The translations under genes and the position numbers were made by a program. A stretch of DNA of 64,000 nucleotides from Syntrophaceae bacterium UBA1411 (GTDB taxonomy: Bacteria > Desulfobacterota > Syntrophia > Syntrophales > Smithellaceae), in assembly GCA_002304995.1 (NCBI GenBank), contig DBPV01000044.1, positions 1-64,000 of the forward strand, in the 5' to 3' direction. Below, one piece after another: positions 34,639 through 43,910 of the stretch. Each line of letters opens with the position of its first letter. The stretch's first letter is position 1. The notes under the pieces were generated by a model. That model saw only the letters and a list, made by a program, of their open reading frames with translations, did not search any database and was not told where the DNA came from.

Positions 34639-37044
34639 ATGTACGCAGAGGTCGCCCTCAATATTCCGGCCGGCAAACGCTTCACGTATGCCGTCCCCGA
34701 AAGTCTTGCTTCCGCCGCCGCCGTCGGCAAACGGGTCTTTGTCCCTTTCGGCCGCCGCAAGCGGACGGGCTTCATCGTCTCCCTGACCGCCGGCTCCCCG
34801 CCGGCCGGCGTCAAGCCGCTCGGCGAAATTCTCGATGAAGAGCCGCTTTTCGACGCGGATGATCTGAAATTCTACTTCTGGATCGCCGATTACTTCGTCT
34901 ATCCCCTCGGCAAAACGCTGGCCGAACTTCTTCCCACGGGATGGGAAAAAAAGGATCTGTTGTGGGTGACGCCCGCGCCGGCGCCGCCCGGCGTCCGGCC
35001 GACGCCGGCCCAGAAAAAACTCCTCGATTTCCTCGCTGAACATCCGCGCGGCCTTTCTCTGAACGATCTGATCCGGCGCTCCGGCCTTCCCAACGCGGCT
35101 TCTGTATTGCGCAGCCTGCGGATCGCGGGCTTCGTGGACGTGACCGCCAGGGAAAAAAAGTCGCTGGGCATCCGCACGCAAAAAGTTCTCGCGCTTTCCG
35201 AAACCGCCTGCCACGCCGCGCTCACACCGCGCCAGCAAACGGTCGTTGACTACCTCAAAGAAGCGGGTCCGACGGACCTCGCCTCTCTCATGACCGCCAC
35301 CGGCGCGTCGCCCGCCGTTGTGAAAAAGCTTCTGGAAAAAGGCGTCGCGCTCGCAAGCAACGCGGAAGTCATCCGCAAAGTCCCGATCACCTCTTGTCTG
35401 GAATCCCCCCAGGGAGATCTGTCGCTTACCTGCGAACAGGAAAAGGTCTTAGGCGACATCCGCCGCTTTACGGACGAAGGAAAGTTTCACTGCGCCCTTC
35501 TGCACGGCGTCACCGGCAGCGGCAAAACGGAAGTGTACCTGTGTGCGATCGAGCATGTCCTCGCGGCAGGCGGCCGGGCGATTTATCTGGTCCCGGAAAT
35601 TTCGCTTACCCCGCAGCTCATCGCCCGGATCGCCGGACGCTTCGACACCGATAAAATCGCCGTTATCCACAGCGGCATTCCTGAAAGCGTCCGCTACGAC
35701 CAGTGGCGCGAAATCCGGCGCGGACGGATTTCGCTGGTGATCGGCGCCCGCTCCGCGCTCTTTGCTCCCGTGCCGAATCTGAAACTGATCGTCGTCGACG
35801 AGGAGCACGACGGCTCCTACAAGCAGGACGAGCGTCTGTGCTACTCCGCGCGGGATCTGGCCGTCGTCAAGGCCAAGCTCTGCAACGCCGCCTGTATCCT
35901 GGGATCGGCCACGCCGGGCGTGCGCACCTTCTACAACGCCCGGTCGGGGAAGTACGCCCACCTGGAGCTGACGCGCCGGGCAAACGACAGGCCCCTGCCC
36001 CGGATCGAAATCGTCGACATGAAACTGCAGAAAGAAGGCCCAGGCAAAGCGCCGGTTCTTTCCGAGCGGCTGGCCGCGGCCATTGCCGAAACGCTCGCGC
36101 TGAGGGAGCAGGTCCTCCTGTTTCTGAACCGGCGGGGCTTCGACACGTTTCTGGTCTGCGGCGACTGCGGTTCGCCGCTCGTCTGCCCCAACTGCGCCGT
36201 CGCCCTGAAAAGCCACCCGGCCGAAAACCTGGTCAAGTGCCACTACTGCGACTACAGCCGCCGGGCCGTGCCGCTGTGCCCGCACTGCGGCGGCAGCCGG
36301 ATTCTCAACTACGGCGCCGGCACGCAGAAACTGGAAGCCGAGCTGGCCCTGCGGTTTCCCCGGGCGCGCATCCGCCGGATGGATGCCGACACAACGTCGC
36401 GCAAAGGCGAGCAGGAAAAAATGCTCGCCGCCCTGGAGCGCAACGAAATCGACATTCTGGTGGGAACGCAGATGATCACCAAGGGGCACGACTTTCCCTT
36501 CATCACGCTCGTGGGCGTGATTTCGGCGGACACGTCGCTCAACATGCCGGACTTCCGGGCCGCGGAAAAAACCTTTCAGATGCTCACCCAGGTGGCGGGC
36601 CGCGGCGGACGGGGCGATACGGCGGGCCGCGTCATCATCCAGACTTTTAATCCGGACCACTACGCCTTGCGCCATGCGCGCAACCACGACTACCTGTCGT
36701 TTTATCAGGAGGAAATCGAAAACCGCCGGGCGCTCGCCTATCCGCCTTTCAGCCGTCTCATCGCGCTGCGCCTGTCCTCGTCGCGGGAAGGCCTTCTGTC
36801 CCAAACGGCCAAAGAGCTGGGCCGCGACGCCCGGACGCTCGCCTATGAAACCGGCGGCGCATTGGAAATCATCGGACCCGCCCAGGCGCCGCTTTCCAAA
36901 ATCCGCGGCGAACACCGCATGCAGATGCTGATCAAGGGAAACGACAGCCGGCGAATGCGCACGCTTGCCGCCGCGCTTCAGGAAAAGCATGCGACCAGCA
37001 CGGTGAAGATCACGGTCGACGTCGATCCGGAAAACTTCATGTAG
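34639..37044 (+). CDS. priA: primosomal protein N', replication restart helicase PriA
   Basis: The 801-residue protein has the N-terminal 3'-DNA-binding domain (YAEVALNIPAGKRFTYAVP). The helicase core carries Walker A GVTGSGKTEVYL, DEEHDGSYKQ, GSATPG and QVAGRGGRG. The zinc-binding insert contains CGDC, CPNC, CHYC and CPHC. It reloads the replicative helicase at stalled forks. The ATG at 34639 lies after the dksA terminator and is chosen over the open frame upstream, which would run through dksA. It converges on the MFS gene with one base between stops. Confidence 0.95.
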   Translation: MYAEVALNIPAGKRFTYAVPESLASAAAVGKRVFVPFGRRKRTGFIVSLTAGSPPAGVKPLGEILDEEPLFDADDLKFYFWIADYFVYPLGKTLAELLPTGWEKKDLLWVTPAPAPPGVRPTPAQKKLLDFLAEHPRGLSLNDLIRRSGLPNAASVLRSLRIAGFVDVTAREKKSLGIRTQKVLALSETACHAALTPRQQTVVDYLKEAGPTDLASLMTATGASPAVVKKLLEKGVALASNAEVIRKVPITSCLESPQGDLSLTCEQEKVLGDIRRFTDEGKFHCALLHGVTGSGKTEVYLCAIEHVLAAGGRAIYLVPEISLTPQLIARIAGRFDTDKIAVIHSGIPESVRYDQWREIRRGRISLVIGARSALFAPVPNLKLIVVDEEHDGSYKQDERLCYSARDLAVVKAKLCNAACILGSATPGVRTFYNARSGKYAHLELTRRANDRPLPRIEIVDMKLQKEGPGKAPVLSERLAAAIAETLALREQVLLFLNRRGFDTFLVCGDCGSPLVCPNCAVALKSHPAENLVKCHYCDYSRRAVPLCPHCGGSRILNYGAGTQKLEAELALRFPRARIRRMDADTTSRKGEQEKMLAALERNEIDILVGTQMITKGHDFPFITLVGVISADTSLNMPDFRAAEKTFQMLTQVAGRGGRGDTAGRVIIQTFNPDHYALRHARNHDYLSFYQEEIENRRALAYPPFSRLIALRLSSSREGLLSQTAKELGRDARTLAYETGGALEIIGPAQAPLSKIRGEHRMQMLIKGNDSRRMRTLAAALQEKHATSTVKITVDVDPENFM

Positions 37045-37045
37045 C

Positions 37046-38191
37046 CTACCGCGTGCGCACCTGCAGGGCAGAAAAGAAATTGAGGACGGCGATCCCCGCA
37101 CCCAGCAGAAAAACGTACTGGTAGCCCAGCGTCACCCAGATGACTCCGCCGGACAGGGCCACCGCGATGGAAAAAATGTGGTCGATGGTCACGCCCATGG
37201 TCAGGGTCTGCGTGACGTCTTCGGGCCGGACGGCGATTTTCTGAAGGTAGGTCGCCCGGGCCATTCCCGCCGAGAGCAGCAACTGATCCGCGATAAAGCA
37301 GGCCGACGCGACCACCAGCGCCGCCGTCTCCGAAAACCATTCCCGGGAGTATCCGTAGCCCATACAGACGACCACGAGCAGCGCCGCTTCCGCCGTAAGG
37401 ACGAACCGCTCCCCCAGACGGTCGATGGCCCGGCCCACCAGAGGTTTGAAAAAAATGCCGATCACGCCGCCCACGGTCAGGAGCGTCGCCAGCATCTGCG
37501 TTTTCTGGGAGAAAACGGTCACCAGCACCCAGGGCGCAAAGGTGAGAAAGATCTGCTTGCGCGTGCCGTACAAAATGTTGAGCCAGTAAAAGAGGCGGTA
37601 TTCCCTGCGCAGCTGAAACCGGGCGCGGGCCGTCATGGGCTGATCCTTCTGCATGCCGAACAAAAGGGCGGCCACCGCCAGAAATCCGCAAAAAGCGATT
37701 CCGTAAGAGAACTGAAAAGTGAAGGAAAAAAATTTGAATCCCAGGAAAATGACAAAGCTGCCCAGGATCATCGCCACATTGGCCGCGGCGGCAAACTGTC
37801 CCAGCCGCCGTCCTTCCTGCCCCTTGACGGCCAGCTCCATGCCGATACTCGAATTAAGCGGAATGAACAGATGCTGACCGACGCTGAACATGAACAGCCA
37901 GACGAGCATCACCGAAAATCCGGGCGACGCGAAGCCGATGAGCACGATGCCGAATGCGCACAGCAGATTCGCCAGAACCGCCAGGCGGCGCGAACACAGA
38001 AAAAAGAAGAGCGCCGAGAAAAACACGACCAGGAAGCCCGGCAGCTCCCGGGGCAGCTCCAGAAAGCCGCGCTGCCAGTCGCTGATCCGAAACGTTTCAT
38101 TGAGAAAGTTGTTGAAGGTGGAATCGACGATGCTCTGCGAAAAACCGAATACGAACGTGGCCGCCAGAAACAGGCGGAAGTCGCGCGGCAA
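37046..38191 (-). CDS. major facilitator superfamily transporter
   Basis: The 381-residue protein has about 12 membrane helices and the MFS loop GKKPLVGRAIDRLGERF-like segment between helices 8 and 9 region (FFKPLVGRAIDRLGERFVL). The substrate is unknown. The start is a TTG at 38191; the upstream frame closes at a stop within about 30 bases and offers no ATG or GTG, and no good ribosome site is visible. It is convergent with priA. Confidence 0.8.
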   Translation of the reverse strand: MPRDFRLFLAATFVFGFSQSIVDSTFNNFLNETFRISDWQRGFLELPRELPGFLVVFFSALFFFLCSRRLAVLANLLCAFGIVLIGFASPGFSVMLVWLFMFSVGQHLFIPLNSSIGMELAVKGQEGRRLGQFAAAANVAMILGSFVIFLGFKFFSFTFQFSYGIAFCGFLAVAALLFGMQKDQPMTARARFQLRREYRLFYWLNILYGTRKQIFLTFAPWVLVTVFSQKTQMLATLLTVGGVIGIFFKPLVGRAIDRLGERFVLTAEAALLVVVCMGYGYSREWFSETAALVVASACFIADQLLLSAGMARATYLQKIAVRPEDVTQTLTMGVTIDHIFSIAVALSGGVIWVTLGYQYVFLLGAGIAVLNFFSALQVRTR

Positions 38192-38271
38192 AAGCGAAAA
38201 TTTATGGCGAATGCGTTCTAAAATAATGGAGATCCTGCAGATGGGTCACACAGGCGGGCCGCCCCGGACAA

Positions 38272-38309
38272 GACAAAACGGCAGCGGGTATCCCGTCTGC
38301 CGTTTTGTC
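38272..38309 (-). terminator. hairpin terminator after the RsbRD-N-like pair
   Basis: An inverted repeat of about 13 bp (GACAAAACGGCAG with its complement, extended by GGG/CCC) lies about 20 bases past the stop at 38329. The right arm ends in TTTTGTC on the minus strand. It is placed to end the two-gene transcript before the MFS gene. Confidence 0.65.
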
Positions 38310-38328
38310 AACCGATCCGGTCATTCCG

Positions 38329-38787
38329 CTAGACGGCCTGGCAGTTTTCCAGACGAATGCGGTCCTGGTAATACTGCGTGATTTCATAGACGGCGTAGTC
38401 GATCAGGAGCATGATCCTCATGACGGAGTCGATCGCCTGATGGTGTTCGATGGCGTTGATGAATATCGCCTGGAATTCGGCGTACAGCCACATGTGACGG
38501 CGCATCATGTTGAGCGCATAGATGGATTCATGCAGCGGTATGCCGCTTTCAAAACAGGTCCGCGCGTAGTGCATGAAAAATTCCTGCGCCTTTTCGTAGC
38601 GGTTGGGCGCGATCAGCATGTTGCGAAGCTGGCTGTAAAATTTCACCGCCTGAACGACCAGCCGCTCGTCAGGAATATCCCGGTAATGCGCGGTTCTCTT
38701 GTTTTTCTTGACGTCCGCCGCCCATGTCGCGGCAATTTCATCTATATTGGCTTCCAGCACATCCAGCAGCTTAATGGATTCGACCAT
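38329..38787 (-). CDS. RsbRD-N-like helical protein, second of a tandem pair
   Basis: The 152-residue all-helical protein shares the pattern of the upstream neighbour: a Trp-Ala helix followed by a basic segment, RLVVQAVKFY, ESGIPLHESIYALNMMRRHMWLYAEFQAIF. This resembles the RsbT co-antagonist RsbRD N-terminal sensor-like domain, but there is no STAS domain behind it. No signal peptide or membrane helix is seen. AAAGGAGA lies upstream of the ATG, 53 bases after the first paralogue. The function is unknown. Confidence 0.7.
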   Translation of the reverse strand: MVESIKLLDVLEANIDEIAATWAADVKKNKRTAHYRDIPDERLVVQAVKFYSQLRNMLIAPNRYEKAQEFFMHYARTCFESGIPLHESIYALNMMRRHMWLYAEFQAIFINAIEHHQAIDSVMRIMLLIDYAVYEITQYYQDRIRLENCQAV

Positions 38788-38840
38788 GGCATTTCTCTCC
38801 TTTCTCCAAAGCTAAACGAACAGGGAAACGGGCTGTGTCG

Positions 38841-39293
38841 TTACTTAGCTTTATTCTTCATCAGGTCCTGATATTCTTTGGTAACCTCGTACGCGGCGTA
38901 ATCGAACAGAAGGATCGTCCGGCTCAATGTGTCCAGCGCCTGACGCTGGTCGATGCCGGAGCTGAAAATGGTCTGAAATTCGGCATACAGCCAGATGTGC
39001 CTGCGAAGCAGAATCAGCGCGTAAACGGCTTCGTCCATGGGAATTCCCATCGCAAAGCTTTCCTGGGCATAAGTGCGAAAGTATTTCAATGTGTTTTCGC
39101 TGATCTTGTCTTCAGCGAACATTTTACTGAAGTTCTGATAAAATTTCACACCCTGGTTGATGATCCGTTCCTCATCCAGTTCCTTGTACTTCTTTGTCCT
39201 GGCATTGTTCTGGACATCCATGGCCCAGCGCCTGGCCATTTTCTCTGCGTGCTGCTCTGCCAGCTCCACATATTTAATGGCGTAAGTTTTCAT
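38841..39293 (-). CDS. RsbRD-N-like helical protein, first of a tandem pair
   Basis: The 150-residue protein carries AEKMARRWAMDVQNN, RIINQGVKFYQNF, FAMGIPMDEAVYALILLRRHIWLYAEFQTIF, in the same order as its neighbour downstream. It looks like a free-standing RsbRD-N-type domain, normally a sensory module of stressosome or kinase proteins. An AAAGGAGA site precedes the ATG. A strong promoter (39375-39403) and a 12-bp palindrome (39309-39320) lie in its leader. No anti-sigma or STAS partner is in the window. Confidence 0.7.
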   Translation of the reverse strand: MKTYAIKYVELAEQHAEKMARRWAMDVQNNARTKKYKELDEERIINQGVKFYQNFSKMFAEDKISENTLKYFRTYAQESFAMGIPMDEAVYALILLRRHIWLYAEFQTIFSSGIDQRQALDTLSRTILLFDYAAYEVTKEYQDLMKNKAK

Positions 39294-39308
39294 GCGTCAT
39301 CTCCTTTC

Positions 39309-39320
39309 CGTTTGCAAACG
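39309..39320. promoter_or_regulatory. possible operator palindrome
   Basis: CGTTTGCAAACG is a perfect 12-bp palindrome in the leader of the RsbRD-N-like pair, just upstream of the ribosome binding site. It could bind a dimeric regulator or simply be chance. Confidence 0.35.
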
Positions 39321-39374
39321 ATTGATTCTGCATCCCACGTTCACGTTGTGCGCAGCTCTTGCGAAGTTGAAATT

Positions 39375-39403
39375 AATATAAAGCAGGACATCCGAAATGA
39401 CAA
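39375..39403 (-). promoter_or_regulatory. strong sigma70 promoter of the RsbRD-N-like pair
   Basis: On the minus strand TTGTCA (39398-39403) and TATATT (39375-39380) are 17 bases apart. The leader to the ATG at 39293 is about 75 bases. It lies back-to-back with the fmt promoter. Confidence 0.65.
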
Positions 39404-39440
39404 TAAAAATTATCGGGAAAACCATTGGTCAGACTAATTC

Positions 39441-39469
39441 TTGACACCCCCGGACGAATTCCATATAGA
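39441..39469 (+). promoter_or_regulatory. strong sigma70 promoter of fmt-rsmB
   Basis: A consensus TTGACA (39441-39446) and TATAGA (39464-39469) are separated by 17 bases. It rules out the longer open frame starting at 39425 and leaves a leader of about 20 bases before the fmt ATG. Confidence 0.7.
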
Positions 39470-39496
39470 TGTTTCCAAAAACCGAGGATGAATCCG

Positions 39497-40435
39497 ATGA
39501 AGACGCCCCGCATCCTGTTTATGGGTACCCCCGAATTTTCCCTGCCGGCGCTCGATGCGCTCTCCCGGAGCGCTTATCCCGTTTGCGCCGTCGTCACGCA
39601 GCCGGATCGCCCCGCGGGACGGGGTCAAAAGGAAGTCGCGCCGCCGGTCAAAACGCTGGCGCTTTCCCTCGGCCTGCCGGTTTTGCAGCCGGCCCGGGTC
39701 AGAGATGCCGCTTTTCTGGCAACGCTCGGCGAAATCGCACCCGACATGATCGTCGTCGCGGCGTTCGGCCAGATTCTGCCCAAAGCGCTTCTCGATTTGC
39801 CGCCATACGGCTGCCTCAATATTCACCCGTCGCTGCTGCCCAGGTACCGCGGCGCCGCGCCGCTTCACTGGAGCATCATCCGCGGAGAAACGACAACCGG
39901 CGTCACCATCATGCTGATGGATGAAGGCATGGATTCCGGCGACATTCTCCTGCAGGAAAAAACGCCGCTCGGCCCCGCCGAAACGTTCGGAGAACTGCAC
40001 GACCGTCTGGCGCAGATGGGCGCAGGGCTTCTGCTGACGGCGATCGAAGAGGTGATTGCCGGCGCGGCCCGCCGGCAAAAACAGGACGCCTCCCTCGTCA
40101 CCTTCGCTCCCCGCCTGACCCGGGAAACGGGAAAGATTGCCTGGAACGATCGGGTGGCCGACATTGTCAATCTCATCCGCGGGCTGAGCCCCGCCCCTGC
40201 GGCTTACACCGCCCTGGACGGTCAGACGCTGAAAATATTTGCGGCACAAGCCCGGCCGGGGGCGGTATGCGGGCCGCCGGGATCTGTCGGCGCGCCGGCG
40301 GCCGAAGGACTGCCGGTCGCAGCGGCGGACGGCCATGTCCTTTTAAAAGACGTCCAGCTCGCGGGAAAGAAAAGAATGCCGATCGGCGATTTTTTGAGGG
40401 GCTACCGTCTGAAAGAAAAGAGCGTGCTGGGCTGA
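39497..40435 (+). CDS. fmt: methionyl-tRNA formyltransferase
   Basis: The 312-residue enzyme has ILFMGTPEFSLPAL, the formyl-transfer core CLNIHPSLLPRYRGAAPLHWSI and the DSGDILLQ block, with a C-terminal OB-like domain. It formylates initiator Met-tRNA using 10-formyl-THF. The ATG at 39497 has GAGG 9 bases upstream and follows a consensus promoter. No def gene is adjacent, which is less usual; rsmB follows in the common fmt-rsmB order. Confidence 0.95.
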   Translation: MKTPRILFMGTPEFSLPALDALSRSAYPVCAVVTQPDRPAGRGQKEVAPPVKTLALSLGLPVLQPARVRDAAFLATLGEIAPDMIVVAAFGQILPKALLDLPPYGCLNIHPSLLPRYRGAAPLHWSIIRGETTTGVTIMLMDEGMDSGDILLQEKTPLGPAETFGELHDRLAQMGAGLLLTAIEEVIAGAARRQKQDASLVTFAPRLTRETGKIAWNDRVADIVNLIRGLSPAPAAYTALDGQTLKIFAAQARPGAVCGPPGSVGAPAAEGLPVAAADGHVLLKDVQLAGKKRMPIGDFLRGYRLKEKSVLG

Positions 40436-40487
40436 AACCGCAGGCGCGAAGCCGCGGACTGTTGCAGCGGGAGGCTCCGGGATCAAC

Positions 40488-41834
40488 GTGAAAAAATCAA
40501 TTCGCCACCGGGCAGTGGACATTTTAAGCGAGGTCGGGAAAAGCCGGGCGTTTGCCGGAGATCTGCTCGACGCGGCGCTTGAAGAACGGCATCTTTCGGG
40601 AACGGCGGACGGACGGCTGCTCACGCATCTGGTGTACGGCGTCCTGCGCATGCGGGGGCGGCTGGACTGGATTCTCGCGGCGTTTTACCGCGGCGACTAC
40701 GAGAAGACGGACGAGGACGTCCGAAACATCCTGCGCGTGGGCCTCTATCAGCTTCTCTTCAGCGACCGGCTGCCCGCCTTTGCGGTCGTGGACGAGGCGG
40801 TCAAAACCGCCAAGCGAAAAAATCCGGCGGCCGGCGGACTTGTGAACGCCGTTTTAAGAAGCTATCTGCGCGATCCCGGCCGCGTATCCTATCCCTGCCG
40901 CGAAACCGATCCCCAGGAGTATCTGGCAGCCTTTCATTCCCACCCCCTGTGGCTGGTGAAGCTGTGGCGCGACGCTTTCGGCATGGAAGAAACCGAGGCC
41001 CTCTGCCGGGCCGACAATGAAGTGCCTTCTGTGACGCTGCGCGCCAACACGCTCAGGATTTCCCGCAATGATCTGGCGCAAAAACTCGCCCGGTCGGATT
41101 TTCCGGGCGAGCCCGGCCGCTTTTCCCCCGACGCCATCATCCTCTCCGATCCGCCCCGGCCCGTTCAGAAAACGGATTTTTTTGCCGAGGGGCTCTTTCG
41201 GCTCCAGGACGAGGCGGCGCAGCTTGCAGCCTATCTGGTCGGACCGCAGCCGGGAGAAACGGTGCTCGACGCCTGCGCGGGCAGCGGCGGCAAAACCACG
41301 CACCTGGCGGCGCTGATGGAAAACCGCGGACGGATCGTGGCGATGGACCGCGACGCAAACAAAATTGACCGGTTGAGAAAAGACGCGCGCCGGTTGGGCG
41401 TTTCCATCGCCGAAACGGTTGCAGCCGACCTGGCAAAGCCGCTTTCCTCCGAGTGGCGGGAAAAATTCGACCGCATTCTGGTGGACGCTCCCTGCTCCGG
41501 CACCGGCACGCTCAGACGCAATCCCGACATCAAGTGGCGGCTTGCCGGAACCGATCCCGATCTGCTTGCCGAAATCCAGCTGGCGATTCTGCACAACGCC
41601 CAGGCGGCCGTCCGCCGGGGGGGATGCCTCGTGTATTGCACCTGTTCGCTTCTGGCCTGCGAAAACGACGGCGTCATCCGCCGATTTCTGAAAGATCACC
41701 CGCAGTTTTCCGTCAAGCCCCCTTCTGCGTCCATCCCGCAGGTGCTTCAGGACAGCCGCGGATTTTTCCGAACCTACCCCCATCGGCATGCGCAAGACGG
41801 CTTTTTCGGCGTGGCTTTACTGCGCCGGATTTGA
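40488..41834 (+). CDS. rsmB: 16S rRNA cytosine-967 C5-methyltransferase RsmB
   Basis: The 448-residue protein has an N-terminal NusB-like RNA-binding domain (~1-140) and a C-terminal methyltransferase. The latter carries VLDACAGSGGKTTHLA, the motif DAPCSGTGTLRRNPDIKW with the first catalytic Cys, and VYCTCSL with the second. The start is a GTG with GGGA 5 bases upstream. It is in operon with fmt, 52 bases after it. Confidence 0.94.
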   Translation: MKKSIRHRAVDILSEVGKSRAFAGDLLDAALEERHLSGTADGRLLTHLVYGVLRMRGRLDWILAAFYRGDYEKTDEDVRNILRVGLYQLLFSDRLPAFAVVDEAVKTAKRKNPAAGGLVNAVLRSYLRDPGRVSYPCRETDPQEYLAAFHSHPLWLVKLWRDAFGMEETEALCRADNEVPSVTLRANTLRISRNDLAQKLARSDFPGEPGRFSPDAIILSDPPRPVQKTDFFAEGLFRLQDEAAQLAAYLVGPQPGETVLDACAGSGGKTTHLAALMENRGRIVAMDRDANKIDRLRKDARRLGVSIAETVAADLAKPLSSEWREKFDRILVDAPCSGTGTLRRNPDIKWRLAGTDPDLLAEIQLAILHNAQAAVRRGGCLVYCTCSLLACENDGVIRRFLKDHPQFSVKPPSASIPQVLQDSRGFFRTYPHRHAQDGFFGVALLRRI

Positions 41835-41835
41835 T

Positions 41836-41865
41836 TTGACGGATTCGGCCCAATCATGCTAGCGT
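41836..41865 (+). promoter_or_regulatory. possible promoter of the metallo-hydrolase-purC pair
   Basis: TTGACG (41836-41841) and TAGCGT (41860-41865) are 18 bases apart, just after the rsmB stop. The -10 match is weak. Confidence 0.3.
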
Positions 41866-41896
41866 ACGCACCCATCATTCTTTTTGAGGAGCGGTT

Positions 41897-42526
41897 ATGT
41901 TCATACAACAGATGCAGGTCGGCCACATGGCGGTATTCGCCTATCTGGTGGGAGATCCCGTCACCGGCGACGCTTTGGTAATCGATCCGGCCGACAATGT
42001 TCACGAAATTCTCGCGACGGCTGCCAAAAACAACCTGCGCATCAATTATATCGTCAACACCCACGGCCACGTAGACCACATCGGCGGCAACGCCCAGATG
42101 AAAAAGCTCACCGACGCCAAAATTATCATCCACGAGGACGACGCTTTCATGCTGACCTCGACGCCGGCCGCCATGCTGCGGATGTTCGGCGCGACACAGT
42201 CGCCGCCGGCCGATATCCTGGTTTCCGACGGCCAGATCATTTCCGCAGGCAACGTCGAACTGAAGGTGATTTCCACCCCCGGACATTCGCCCGGCGGAAT
42301 CTGCCTGTACACGCCCGGCTACGTTTTCACCGGCGATACGCTCTTTGTGGAAGCGGTGGGCCGCACCGATTTGCCCGGCGGTTCGTGGCAGACGATGTAT
42401 GACGCCATTAAAACCCGGCTTTTCACCCTTCCGGATGAAACCAAGGTGTTGCCCGGCCATCACTACGGCCGGACGCCGACGTCCACCATCGGACACGAAA
42501 AAAAATACAATCCCTCGGTTCGCTAA
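41897..42526 (+). CDS. metallo-beta-lactamase-fold hydrolase (glyoxalase II-like)
   Basis: The 209-residue protein has the metal-binding motif NTHGHVDHIGG near residue 55, a further His in STPGHSPGG, the bridging Asp in FTGDTLF and the final His in VLPGHHYG. This is the full dinuclear site of the MBL-fold thioesterase family. It lacks the C-terminal substrate domain of true glyoxalase II, so the substrate is open. GAGGAG lies 6 bases upstream. purC follows 15 bases later. Confidence 0.9.
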   Translation: MFIQQMQVGHMAVFAYLVGDPVTGDALVIDPADNVHEILATAAKNNLRINYIVNTHGHVDHIGGNAQMKKLTDAKIIIHEDDAFMLTSTPAAMLRMFGATQSPPADILVSDGQIISAGNVELKVISTPGHSPGGICLYTPGYVFTGDTLFVEAVGRTDLPGGSWQTMYDAIKTRLFTLPDETKVLPGHHYGRTPTSTIGHEKKYNPSVR

Positions 42527-42541
42527 AGGAGCAGACAATTC

Positions 42542-43423
42542 ATGACGCAGAGCATTGCCCAGACGAATTTTCCGAAGCTGAAATTTTTAAGCCGCGGCAA
42601 GGTCCGCGATCTTTACGCGGTCAGAGACGCCCTGCTTCTGGTCGCCACCGACCGGATTTCGGCCTTCGACGTGATTATGCCCAATCCGATACCGGGCAAA
42701 GGCAGAATCCTCAACACAATGTCCGCCTTCTGGTTCGGTCAGATGGACGACATCATCGCCAATCACATCATTTCCACGGACGCCGCCGACTTTCCCTCCG
42801 AATGCGCGCCCTACGCCGAGGCTCTCCAGGGCCGCAGCATGCTGGTTAAAAAGGCGCGGCCGCTGCCGGTGGAATGCATCGTGCGGGGATACCTGTCCGG
42901 CTCCGGCTGGAACGACTACCGCCACAACGAAACCGTTTCCGGCATCAAACTGCCCGAGGGACTCCGGGAATCCGCCCGCCTGCCGCAGCCGATCTTCACC
43001 CCGACCACAAAAGCGCCGGAAGGAAAACACGATGCGCCGATCAGCCGGGCCGAAATGGAAGACCTGATCGGCGGCGACCTGACCGAGAGGATCATCCGGA
43101 CGTCGCTTGCCGTTTACGAACGGGCCGCGTCCATCGCGCTTCAGGCCGGCATCATCATCGCCGACACGAAAATGGAATTCGGTCTGCTCGGCAAAGACCT
43201 CATTCTGATCGACGAACTGCTGACGCCCGACTCGTCGCGCTTCTGGCCGGCCGACGACTACGAGGAAGGCCGGGCGCAAAAAAGCTTCGACAAGCAGTTT
43301 TTGCGCGACTATCTTTTGTCCATCCACTGGAATCAGAAGCCGCCCGCGCCGGAGTTGCCGCCGGACATCATTGAAAAAACCCGGGCCAGATACGAGGAAG
43401 CGTTCCGCCGCCTCGTAAAATAA
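42542..43423 (+). CDS. purC: phosphoribosylaminoimidazole-succinocarboxamide synthase PurC
   Basis: The 293-residue SAICAR synthetase has GKVRDLYAV, ATDRISAFDVIMPNPIPGKG, VECIVRGYLSGSGW, DTKMEFG and LIDELLTPDSSRFWP. The length fits the longer type seen in eukaryote-like and many anaerobe PurC proteins. It catalyses the ATP-dependent joining of aspartate to CAIR in purine synthesis. AGGAG lies 11 bases upstream. It ends with a terminator at 43464. Confidence 0.96.
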   Translation: MTQSIAQTNFPKLKFLSRGKVRDLYAVRDALLLVATDRISAFDVIMPNPIPGKGRILNTMSAFWFGQMDDIIANHIISTDAADFPSECAPYAEALQGRSMLVKKARPLPVECIVRGYLSGSGWNDYRHNETVSGIKLPEGLRESARLPQPIFTPTTKAPEGKHDAPISRAEMEDLIGGDLTERIIRTSLAVYERAASIALQAGIIIADTKMEFGLLGKDLILIDELLTPDSSRFWPADDYEEGRAQKSFDKQFLRDYLLSIHWNQKPPAPELPPDIIEKTRARYEEAFRRLVK

Positions 43424-43463
43424 TTTTATTCCGGCCATTGACAGAATAAAAACCGTCATTATC

Positions 43464-43498
43464 TTACGCCGTGTTTATCCGCACGGCGTCATTTTTTT
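43464..43498 (+). terminator. intrinsic terminator after purC
   Basis: ACGCCGTG and CACGGCGT form an 8-bp stem with an 8-base loop, followed by C and ATTTTTTT. It lies 40 bases after purC. A TTGACA at 43438-43443 just before it could start the next transcript, but its -10 is poor and would lie in the hairpin. Confidence 0.8.
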
Positions 43499-43511
43499 GA
43501 GGAGGCATTCC

Positions 43512-43910
43512 TTGAGCATTACCAAACTGCCGGATTACCGATTAAAACAAAAAATATTATACATCGATAAAACATCTTCCGCGTCCCTGATCAGTTACGG
43601 GGATATGTACCTGGAGGCGGACGCGCTTTCCGACGCCCTGGATTTTTACGCCCGGGCCGCGCACCGGACCGGCGTTGAAAAGATCAAGGCGCTGGCGATC
43701 GAAAGAGGCGACGCGTTTCTTTTCCAGGGCGCGGCCAAAGCGCTGGGAGGCGAACCTGCGGCGGAGGAATGGGAAGCCGTCGGCCGCCGGGCCGCCGAGC
43801 TCGGAAAAAATCTCTTCGCCCGAAGCGCGCTTGCCAAAGCAAACAACCCGCAACTTCTGGAGGCGCTGGCAGCTAAAATGAAAGCGGAGGAAGAAAAACA
43901 AGGCGCATGA
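43512..43910 (+). CDS. hypothetical helical protein coupled to dnaJ
   Basis: The 132-residue protein has no signal peptide or membrane helix. It has TPR-like helical composition ([23 protein letters not shown]) and an alanine-rich, charged C-terminus. I do not recognise a family. The TTG at 43512 is chosen because GAGGAGG lies 6 bases upstream. Its stop overlaps the dnaJ start as ATGA, suggesting coupled expression and perhaps a chaperone-related role. Confidence 0.7.
   Translation: MSITKLPDYRLKQKILYIDKTSSASLISYGDMYLEADALSDALDFYARAAHRTGVEKIKALAIERGDAFLFQGAAKALGGEPAAEEWEAVGRRAAELGKNLFARSALAKANNPQLLEALAAKMKAEEEKQGA

Noticed and set aside
43438..43467. TTGACA-type promoter for the gene before dnaJ
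   Set aside because: The -10 box is poor, the spacer is 18 and it falls inside the purC terminator hairpin.
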